In this document: positions 49,301 through 61,000 of the stretch, piece after piece | Numbering within the stretch: position 1 is the first letter of the stretch | Layout: each line of letters opens with the position of its first letter | Assembly: GCA_017506865.1 (NCBI GenBank) | Contig: JAFCMP010000124.1 | Span: 248,001 to 312,000, forward strand | Source: Tribonema minus | Lineage: Eukaryota > Sar > Xanthophyceae > Tribonematales > Tribonemataceae | DNA length: 64,000 nt | Direction: 5' to 3' | The notes under the pieces: generated by a model | Seen by the model: the letters and a program-made list of their open reading frames with translations, nothing else | What the model was told of the DNA's origin: nothing | The model's database searches: none | Position numbers and translations under genes: made by a program

Positions 49301-52300
49301 GTGCATTCGCATGACAGGCATGCAAGAACACTTGCAACTGCATTTTCAGCTACTCGTACACTGTTTTTGTGATGTGCAAACACATGAGGTATGCGACAGT
49401 CAACTTCATGGCATGACATCAGCGAATGGCGATGCGCAGTGGTGTTGTGAGAGCTGGCGTTAGGGTTAGGGTTAGGCTTGAAATTACCTTGGTCAGCCCT
49501 AGCGCTTTGAGCTCCTCCCGTGTATCCGCACTAAACAAGAAGTAAGGATTTCTTGCAGACTTCACTCCCAGCTCCTTCGCAGTGGGCCCCTTCGCCCCCC
49601 CCCCCTTCGAGCTTTTCTCCCCCTTTTTCCCCTTGCCCCCTTTCTTGGAACCCCCTCCCGCAGCCAGAAACTTCTCTATGGCTTCAACAGCAGCGTCATA
49701 GGGGAGCAACGCCGCATCAGCTTTGTACTCGGCGGGGACCTTGACGTTGCACGAGTTCCACCGGATGTATGGTCCGAAGCGCCCTAGCAGCACGCGGATT
49801 TTCTGTGGCGCAGCAGACACGCGCAAGAGCAAGTTGAAACTCTGATCGCGCTTTCATTCAGTTTGCAACTGGAAGTGCGCTCTGCAACGCACTTTTAACA
49901 GGCACTACATGATACGCAAGCCAGGTGAGCTTCAGTTCGCATTGAGACACTTTCTTCAAGTTGGCACAAGATTGTGTAGCAAGGTTGACATCAATCATCC
50001 GGACTTTGTGCCCTATGCGATAATTCGAGCTTGATGTTTGAAGTAGGAAGCACACACCGCCTGGGCCTGGTGCGACCGACATTGCACTTGTGCTAGAATG
50101 ATAAATAGATGCAGTACAAGTCGCCATTGTGAGCTGACGTCACTCGGCGTGCCGGATTCCGCCAATGAACCCTGCTGATGGTGGAGATACCATAGCGTGA
50201 TTGGCCCCGCTGCCACTTAAACGAAAGCTCGCAGGTTTGTGAGCAGGTGTAGTGCTCAGTCTCCTAATCTACAAATTTCACGCCTTCAGCAGCAGATGAG
50301 TTGATTTTCGGCATATTCTTTGCCTAGGCCCAGTGGAGTGAAGGCCTGGCTGAGGGATGGTGCCACAAACAAACATACCTGCCCCCTGTCAGCCTGACTT
50401 ATTTAAAGGACACGAACACATAATCCTCTCACTCACACTGCAGCACAGGGAAGCCAGAGACAGCTGCAACACGTCTCACGTGCCACGCAAGAAGTGATTC
50501 ATATTCTGCTGCTACACCCAAGAAGCTCCCGTTCCTGCCTGGATCATATGCAGGCATTACATGCAGGCGATAGAAGCCACACATTCTCACCCTCCAGCAA
50601 ATGGTACTTTCAAGTATTTGAAGTACATAAAGACGAGGGGTCGTCCCCCGCACACCCGTCAGCCCCCAAATATTCCCCTCTCCCAAATGATTGCTCCTTG
50701 GATGCATGCTGAGCGCTGGCATCTGAACCAGTAGATGCAACACCACATACCTCCCCGTGGTGCTCCCCCAAGTCGGCCAGCGGCTTCTTGGCTTTCTCCA
50801 TTATCTCCAGGAGCTCCAAACACCTCGGCTCCCCTATGGTGAGCACATCTAGAGGGCGGGGACACCGGTACAAACACAATCCAAACACAGTTCAAATACA
50901 GTACAAACCACAGTGATGTCACGTAACGGTAATCAGCCAGCACAGGCATGGTGATGCGATTAGGCTTTATGGATATACTTTGAGGTATAAAGGTACGCAC
51001 TGCAGTTTACAATCATGCATGTTGAAGTGTGTGATGTCGTTCAGTCAACTTCAATTTGGGGCGAGGAGGTGCTGCTTGTTGTGCCCAAACACGGATGCTG
51101 ACATGGTATTATGACCAGGTTGTGGGATCTAGGGAAGTAAACTGTGGCTGTTAGGACTGCATGAGAACTTGGGCGCAGCACTCTTCAACTAGGAGAAACT
51201 GTATTATCCCTGCACCTATAGGCCCTTACCCTAGTATACCTCAGATCGCAAGTCAAATATCAGCGCCGACGCGCGTTATGTTTGAGGTCTGATAAATGAA
51301 GGGTGCTGATTGCGATGCAGACATGGTGTTTGTGGTAAACAAGACAAACGCAGAAAAAAAAAGCACGGCATCTGTCGGCGGACAGCGACATATGACATTG
51401 GGAGCAAAGCAGCACCTTCGCGCTGTAAAAGCACCAAGTATGGGCACGATTAATAAGAGAGTCGCCCTGCAAGCCCACTGTGCCAATGGCGAACACACGG
51501 CCGTTAATGTGAACATCGCTGCTGTGGTTTGCCGGCTCTTCAATGTGCACATGTCATCATGCCTCATATTTACCCAGTCTTGTCTAAGTAGTGAAGCCTC
51601 CTTGCAAATGTTGAATACAGTTGTTGCGCCCAGTGCAAGACACACAATATAGCATCTGACAATGTCTCCCTCACCTTCAGAAGCTGGCAGGGACTTGTAG
51701 TTGCCATCGCAGACCAGGTAGGGCCCATACATACCAATGCCCACTTTGACCTCCTTCCCATTCTCAGGGTGATGCGTCACTAGCCTGCGGTGGCAATAAT
51801 AACAGCGACATTGTTGATTGATCAGCGCTCAGCTCATATTGAGGCCGGTGTTGAGATTTTTTGGTCATGCTGAGCACTGACATCAGGGTGATGCGTCACA
51901 AGCATGCTGTAGCAGCATCAGCACAAATATGTTCGTCATGACAAAGGGAGCACACGTGACTCAGTGACCCAGTTACGGCTCAGGGTGTGCTGCACTTGAC
52001 GCTCTCAGGTAATTTTCGGTTTGAAGTGAGAAAATGCTCAATTTGAAGTCACAGGAATCACGTTTTTCCGCAAATGCGGAAAAAACGTCGCAGCAATATA
52101 TCTGCTCAAAGCGGTTACAGTTGGCAGTCTCGTGTGATCCAGCACACGGCACTTCAAAACTCGTGAGGTGCATGCACCGGCGCACCGTGATGCCCCAATG
52201 TTGGATGTTGCCAGCAGCACTTAGGGTTAGGGTTAGGGTTTAAATACCTAACCCTAACCCTAACCCTAACCCTAAGGCTGTGCACGCTCTTCGGTGTCCG

Positions 52301-55047
52301 CCAGGAGATATCACACGTCTTGAAGCATCACATACTTCTGACAGTACTGATGACCACATTTGGACCTGGTCACAATCAGCAACACCGCTACATAACGAAC
52401 AAACACGCGTCTTGATGGAAAACCAAACCTCGATCCAGATCCCAAACCGAACTCCGATAAATTTTAGTGCGCACCTCGGCAGACTTGGGTATTGGTAGAC
52501 CCTGTCGGGGTTTTGGGAATCAATGTTCTCATTCATAGGGTTAGGGTTAGGGTCAGGCATCCAGCTGCTCCGCCCAGATTGTATCCCTGACGCTGAAACC
52601 TGAGCCAAACTGACCCCAATCCTCACCCTAATCAACAACTGAGTACAGACCTTGGCAGATCAAGGTACTGGCAGGCGCTGTCGAGATTCCAGATGTCCTC
52701 ATTCTTGGGATCTTTATCCCCTACTTTTACCCCTGCACTCTCACCCCGCATAACCCTAGAGACAATTCGAAGTGCGCACCTTGGTAGATCGAGGTACCTA
52801 CTGGCAGGCCTGTCAAAATCAAGATTCCAAATGTCCTCGTTTTTATCCCCTACTCTTACCCCAGAACCCTCAACTCTCATAAGCCGAGAGACAACTCAAA
52901 GCGCGCACCTTGGCAGAGCGAGGTACTGACAGGCCCTGTCGAGATCGAGATTCCATCCCCGTTCTTGGGCTAGCACCGAGCTTCCTAGCCCATTTCTAAC
53001 CCTGAACCCTCAACCCCCATAACCCTAGAGACAACTCAAAGCGCACACCTTCGCAGATTGAGACAACTCAAAGCGCGCACCTTGGCAGATTGAGGTACTG
53101 ACAGGCCCTGTCGAGATCGAGATTACATCCCCGTTCTTGGGCTAGCACCGAGCTTCCTAACCCATATTCAACCCTGACCCTGAACCCTGACCCTCATCAA
53201 CCTCGACCCCAATCCTGAAGAACGGCTTTGAGTAAGTACACACCTTTGCAGATTGAGGTACTTGCAGGTCCTGTCGAGATCGAGATTCCAATGTCATCAT
53301 TCTTGAGCAAGCACTCAGATCCCAACCCCTATTTTTACCCCTGAAACCTCAACCCCCATAACCCTAGAGACAACTCAAAGTGCACACCTTCGCAGATTGA
53401 GACAACTCAAAGTGCGCACCTGGGCAGATTGAGGTACTGGCAGGCCCTGTCGAGATCGAGATTCCATATGTCCTCGTTCTTGGGCAAGCCGCTGCGCACT
53501 GAGCCCGCCTCCACATAGGGGCCATAGCGCCCTATCTTGAGCCTCACGGTCTCCCCTGTGACCGGGTGGTCCCCCAGGGCCAATCCACCTGAGAATTTCA
53601 TTGCAAAGGCATTCGGGGGGGCATGAGAGGCAGGCACCACCGCAGGGCACAATATTGCATGGCAAGCGAGGGGGGGGGGGGGCGACATGTCTTCAGTGAG
53701 TGGCAGGCCGCCCTTGAAACTTTTGATTGCGATGCACCCAGGTTGACATGAGAGCCATACATGGAACAAACAGAACATACTTGGATGCACCCGGGTTGAC
53801 ATGAGAGCCATACATGGAACAAAACAGAACATATTGCGATGCACCCGGGTTGACATGAGAGCCATACCTGGAACAAAACAGAACATATTGTGTGGTCTCG
53901 GGAAGAGCTCAAAAGATGGAGGCAGGGCTCAATGGCTTCCACCTGATCAGACACATATACATACAAGTACACCCCATACAACACTCCTTTTTACTGGGAA
54001 TTAACACGTATTTTGCTGAGGGCACCACAGGAAATGCTGCATCACGCCCACGCCAGTCAGCTTGACATGCACACATGCTTTGAACAGTACATGTACTCAC
54101 AACTTCGCTCAGATAAGCGGAGGTAGTGCTGGATGGCCTCAGCACGCATGAGCACGCATGAACTGTACCAACATGCATAAATACGCTGTACGCGCTGCGG
54201 CATTGCTCAGTGAGATCAAGCGTGCCTACATACCTTGCTCAGACGCAGGCAGTGGACCGCCTTCATGCTTACAAGTTCTACCGTACACATACTTCCATAT
54301 GTACATGGAAGTCACGCTGTAGATACATTTAAAAAACAAACTGTAAAGTATTTGAAGTACTTCAAAAGTATATAGAAGTACCTATACCTTGCTCAGACAG
54401 CCGCAGACGGAGGCTGTATGGTCTCCGCACTGATAAATTTGACATGTACATGTACATACACCCTTGAAGTACATAATTTGAAGTCCCTGTAACCACGTGC
54501 ATACCTTGCTCAGACAAGCGCAGACAGTGCTGTATGGCCTCAACGCTGATCAGCTCAACATCGGCTTGCAGATCCTGCGGTAGCTTGCACTTGTTCAACT
54601 TCTCCTTCTCCCCCTCTTCAACGCTGCCGTCGCTGCCATCGGCAGCAATGATGCCATCGACAGCGCCAGTATCCCCCCCTGCCTTGACGGGTTGCAGCGT
54701 CTCGATATATGCGCCCCAGGGCCCGAAGAAAATGCCCACTTGGTCGTCCAACTGCGTGAAGCAGCAGCGTGTGCAGACATGCGCCATCATTACGGTAATA
54801 TATGCATACCCGACAAAAGAGCCTGCTAGCACCTGAAGTATACAGTCAGAGGAAATTGCACATGCAAACAGGCTGAACAGGGCGCCGCGGCAGAAACGTG
54901 TGGGGGTTGGTCGAGCGTTACTAGCCACCAACAACACTGACTTGAGAAAGTTTGAGGGGGTGAAGCAGACCTTACATACATACACGTCCTGCTTCAATTC
55001 AGCCTGGGGCGACACATTAGAACCGCTACCTGCTACTGCTTGTGCTC

Positions 55048-55084
<37 letters not shown>

Positions 55085-58000
55085 AGCTACTGGTGCAATG
55101 GGGACAACTGATCACAGATGGCCAAGCCACCAACAGCCAAGGTACGGCCAGCTAGCAGGCATTCGAAGCAGGATGTTCGCGCACGTTGCTGCTCTTAGGT
55201 AGGGTTACGCGTCACATGACATGGTTTGCAGTCACAAGCCTCGCAGTTCCACATATCATGTTCCAAAAATGATCATGAACAAAATATATTCAAAGCAGCG
55301 ACACATACATGCCTACGCATGTTCCTACAGCGGAGCTCACCTCAGTGTATAGACTTCTCGATGGTACCACTTCAACCAAAACAAACATGCATGGCTATGG
55401 CTATACGAGTGCTCCTCGCTTGGCGTATGCGTGTACGCGTAACGTGCACCTTGAAGTGCATCTATGTAAAGATACCTAAATGCCTACAGCAGTGCTCACC
55501 TCAGAAAGCGTGGGCAGCCACGCGCGCCTGGCCTCCTCAGAGGGGATCTGAGCCTCCGTGTTGTCAACCTTGGCCTTCAGTCCCTCGTCGCCGCTGTAGT
55601 ACTGCGGACCGAGCACAAGGGGGGAACTTCAAATATGAAGACATTGTGGTACTAGAAATATAGTTCTCCTCGTCATGGCAACGCTGAGAAGTGAGTCGGT
55701 GAGCTGTGCGCATGGCCTGTTTGAACTGCGCCTGTGGGGTAGATCATATACATAAACAGGGGTAGTGCTGCCTCCTCGGGAAAAAAAATGGCAGCCGCTG
55801 AGCGCGATCGCAGTGCAGTGGTACAAGCATGGACGCAACTCACCAGCAGTGAGTACATACAAGGGCGTGGCAAAGAGAGGGGCAACTGTGTAGCAAGTGC
55901 GTGCAAAGCAGCTTGTGATGGTTGTGCTGCACCTTCCCCGCACTCCCCTGGGGGATATCGCTCCAGCAGCTACGTGCATCACCAGATCAGCGACGAACGC
56001 AGTCTGTGATAATAGGAGCTCCTGTCTGCCTGACAGCGAGCCATCTCACAAGTAGTCAGCAACTACACGGGAATGGCAAATATTGAGGTAGCTGTGTAGC
56101 ACAGCAGCTTGCGCTGCCCCGCTGCCCCCCTGAAATAATCGTGCACGGTGGCTATGGCTCCGTTAGCTAAGTGTGCCACCAGCGGATTCAGCAACGCTAT
56201 ATATATACGTATGACAATTAATGTTGAAGTGAAGGTACCTGCTTCACTTAGATCATCCGGTCTGCCTGACTGCGTGATCTGAGCCCGTTCTGTGTGTGCA
56301 ATGCACTTCAATGTTGAACTTTGAGGGATGCAGGAACTGCCAACATTTCAGCAGATAACAGTTGTTGAAGTAGGAGCTGTCTGCCTGGCCAGACCGCTTG
56401 CCATCTGATCGAGCTGCTCCTGGGTGCGCGCAGTGCACTCCAACATTGATATTTGAAATCTGATTGTTGAAAGCAACTGTAACAATGTATAGATACCTGC
56501 TTCAGGCATCCTGACTGCGAACCTCAACGTTGAAGCTTTAAGCAGATGAGAGAACTTGAGTTTCACAAGTCTGGTGATACCTGCTTCAAGTAGGTCATCT
56601 TAACGGCCTGACCCCGCACGATCTGGTCGAGCTGCTCCTCCATGCGCACGGTGAACTTCAATATTGATGTAAACAAATAAAAAAGATGGTGGTGAAGCTC
56701 GTATTCATATTTGAGAAATGATTGTAGAAGCAACTATGATGGTGTATAGACACCTGCGTCGGATCGGTCGTTCTGTCGGCCTGGCCCCGCGCGATCTGGT
56801 CAAGTTGCTCCTCCATGCGTGCGGTGAACTTCAGGAAGGACGCTTTGAGCGGATGAGAGAACTTCAGAGTTTTACAGGTCTGGACATACCTGCTTCAAGT
56901 AGGCCGTCCTGTCCGCCTGACCCCGCGCGATCTGGTCAAGCTGCTCCTCCATGCGCGCGGTGAACTGTGTGTCGACAAAGTCAGGGAAGTAGCGCTCCAG
57001 GAGGCGTGTCACCACAAACGCCGACAGCGAGGGGGCGAGCGCTGACTTCTGAGCCTGCGCACACGCCAGAGAAGGACACGCAAGAAAAAACAAAGCACAC
57101 CGGAGAAGAGGGGAAAGTGGCTGCTGTCAACACTGCAGCTGCAGAAAAGAAGTGGCAGGGATGGTGCGTAGCGTCATTGTTGAACAGGCGCAGAAGAAGT
57201 TTCGACGAGCAAGCGTAGAAGACGAAAAACTAGTGAGAGCAGCACCAAAAAAAAGTTGGGATAGTGCTCTGAGAAAATGAGTATGCGTCTACTTCGAAGT
57301 ACTACAATTGGGTTATTGCCAGCCCAGCGTTTTTGTTTTTTACCTGTTCCAACAATGTTTACCCGCTGCACCAGTTTCTCCACAGCAGCATTGTACATGA
57401 AACGTGTTGCTTTCCGCACAGCACAAAACGCTGGATATGCCATCATGCACTGCTGCTAGCATTGAACTGTGACTATCCTGTCACAGCTCGTAGTCCGAGT
57501 GAAGCAGAGCAGTATACCTGATACATCATTGGAGCAGGTGAAAGAATATTGTAATGTAGTGCAAGCCGCATGAACAAATCACATTAAGCACTTGTAGCAT
57601 GTGTTGATACGCAAACCTACTTAACATGTACGCCTGCCCACATATCCTTGTGTTTCTGCTGCAACTTGTCTTCCAAGTAGCGCCTCTCCTTTAGGGTATC
57701 CAGAATGGTGACGTGCTGGGTCATCAATGACCTCTGGCAGCAATTCTGAGCGCCAACCTGCGCACCCTTACGTTCATACCCTACAGTTCTGCATCAACAC
57801 ATGTACTGTTTACATCCTTTTGTCACATCGCCGACACCCGCACGGCATAGCACACATACTGCATACACACATACCTGTGTGGAGCGCCTCTCTAGGATGG
57901 TGGCGTATGTGCTCTCCAGAAGTGAAGCCCTACCTATCACTACACATACCCCCATGCTCATACTGCATACATACATACATACCTGTATGTAGCGCCTCTC

Positions 58001-61000
58001 TTTGAGCGTCTCCAGGATGGTGGCGTATGTGCTGGGGCGCCCTACGCCTACTGCCTCCAGCTCCTTGACAAAGGACGCCTCCGTGTATCTGCGGCGGCAG
58101 GGGGATTGGTTGCGGGCGGTCAGAGCCAGAAATTGGGAGAACATCGCTGGACCATATGAAAAGGCTAGAAGATCGCTGCATCACTGTGCCGCGCTGTGGC
58201 GTTGGCCGAAAGACTGCAAAAGCCACGGCGCAAGAACGCGACAAGCTGTGCCAAGGCGCGGTTTTGCACCAAGTTGGCGAACTTTGCTTCGTGGGGGTCA
58301 GAGTTAGGGAGACATTTCCTGGGTCACTGCGCGGCGCTGTGGGAAGCTGTGGAGCTCACCAAATAGAATGCAGAAGCCGGGACACAAGAATGCAGCAGGC
58401 TGTGCTGAGGCGTGGTCTTGCACCATGGTCGTGAGTGTGAGCTGTTTGCTGCGTGTCTGCAGAAAAGAGTGGTAATTAGGTTTGGTTTAGCCTAGGTCTG
58501 CTTAGGGTTAGGTTAGGGTTAGCTGTCGCCGTGCACCTTTACTGGTTTGTGGCGCCATTGTTCTGTGCCATACTTTTCAAGCACTTCGTGGCTCCAGCGC
58601 TCGACACACTGACTGCAGCGAACCGCTGCGAGGTTGCTATTGCAGGCAACCTTTACCAGCAGTTTCAACTATGGCACTTACATTTTCAAACAGCACAACC
58701 ACTCAGCCCGCAAACTGTTTGATGTGGCGCTCCGCTTCCGCGCGATATCTTTGCCGGCCAGCAGCATCAGCGTGTCAACGGCTTTTGTGCGTGGTCCACC
58801 TTACAGCCTTAAAGATCATGAACCCTACCCTTGCGTTGAATCACAGCATTCACTCACCGCGCTGGCGGCTTGGTGTGACGCTCCACATACGTGAGCTCCG
58901 CGCAGTCCAGCGGCATGCCCTCCGCCAGCGGCAGCAACAGCCCATCATCATTGGCACGAATGGCAAACACTCTGTGGAACTGCCACCTTACAGTCTTAAA
59001 CGTCTAGGGTTTAATCACAGCGCTCACTAACCTGGTTGGCGGTTTGGTGTGACGCTCCACGTGCGTGAGCTCTGCGCAGTCCAGCGGCATGCCCTCCGCC
59101 AGCGGCAGCAATAGTGCGTCAGCATTGGCGCGAATGGCAAATACTCTGTCAAACTGCCACCTTGCCGTCTTCAACACCAACTTCAGTCTTCAACACTAAC
59201 TTCAACTAACCGGGCTGGCGGCTTGGTGTGACGCTCCACGTGCGTGAGCGCCGCGCAGTCCAGCGGCATGCCCTCCGCAAGCGGCGGCAGCAGCGCGTCG
59301 TCATCGGCCAGCGCAGCAGAAGCGCCGTCTTCGTCGCCGCCGCCGCTAGCGGCATCGCTCTCCGTGTCCTGGTACGCACGCAGCCAGCCAGGCTCTACGA
59401 CCTGCTTACCGGTGGCTCTGAAGGTGGCCACGGGCGTTCCAGCCTGGTGGTACAAGCCACAGTGATGGAGTGAAGTGGCAATAAATACTCTTTAAGTATG
59501 GTGTGATCTAAGATAGATGTTTAAGGTCAATGTGAAGTGAGGGCTCTGGGCCTTTGGCAAGCCAGCCAGGTGCCATGCCAGAGTGATGGAGTTGATGTGG
59601 TATCTCAAGTATGATGCGCTCTGAAGGCTGTCCTGAAGGTGGCCACGGGCATTGCAGCCTGGTGGTACCGGTCACGGTTACGCAGGTGAATCAATACTTC
59701 AATTATGGCGTGATGTGAAGATCGATGCGTTGCATTTTTCAGCAAGTTAGCTGTTCAAAGGTGCTCACAAGGGTACCTGCGCATGGCGATTCAACAGGAG
59801 TATCCATGTATGATACACTGACACTGGTGCAATGTATGGTGAACTGACAGGGGGGCATGTAGGTATGTGCACTGACAGGGTATGTAGATATGGGTAGGCT
59901 CACCTTGGGCTCTGCCTCCAACATGGCGGTGGTGTAGTCCAGTACGGCATCCGCCATGACACTGCGACAGCGGCACGGCAGTGTGGCAGCGAGCACAAAA
60001 TAAGAGGTTTGAAGCAAAGTTTACGGCTTCGAAGTGTTTTGAGGTACATGACCATCATGAGAGATCACGACGCGTACACTAGAGTAATAATATGCATAAA
60101 ATTTACATGAGGCTGCTAGAGGCCTAACTGGACACCATCATACAGTATGATTGTGTATGATTCATTACTGAGCGTCAGGTGCAAAGTACCTGCGCAGCAA
60201 CTTTTGAAAAGTCAGAAAGATTGATCAGTTGGCCATAATCCTCATCAACATGAGCTGGACTCAAGTTCAGGTAATCAATACTTTCGCGTTCTTGTTTTGG
60301 CGGCCGGTCTCAATTGTCGGTAATTTGCGCTACCTGGCATTAATATTCATGAAGGTGAGGTGGTTGAGTCCGTGCAAGATGCTCAACATCATCATGCTCA
60401 ACATCCATTATTCGACACCTGATGCAGCACGATATTTGAGAGCCCACCATCTCGTACTTCAATTCTCAGGAAGCATCACCCGGCCATAGTCCTGGTAATG
60501 ATGACTTGGTGCAGGCGCAGCTGGACGTATGATGAACACAAATGATTAACACATATACTTCAAATACTCATAAATGCAACAAAATTGGATGAATGCAACC
60601 TAATGGGTAATGAATACAGAGCTCATATAGACGCAGGTAGAAAATGAGACATCATCACGCGTACACTTCAAGTACTCATGGATGCAACAAAATTGGATGA
60701 ATTCAATAAACCTGGTCAAAAAATAACATTGTGTAATCATTTGCATCATGTTTATTTAATCTAATTTAGATCTTATACGTATACTTCGAAGTACATGTGT
60801 ATATACTTTGAAGTATATCTATTTGTTTACTGGCCATGGTCCTCATAAATATGAGGTGGTGGAGGCCCAGTTGCACACCTCCAGCCCCGTCTGATAATGC
60901 AACAAAACTGGATAAATTCAACACAAATGGTGATGAATAAAACAATCATTACCTGGCCATGGTCCTCATGAATATGAGCTGGTAACGGCCCAGTTGCACG

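Noticed and set aside
57655-57720. Possible extra topoisomerase exon ([20 protein letters not shown])
   Set aside because: It is a diverged copy of the exon w6 end. Exons w6 and w7 join in phase to give the expected [14 protein letters not shown] sequence without it.
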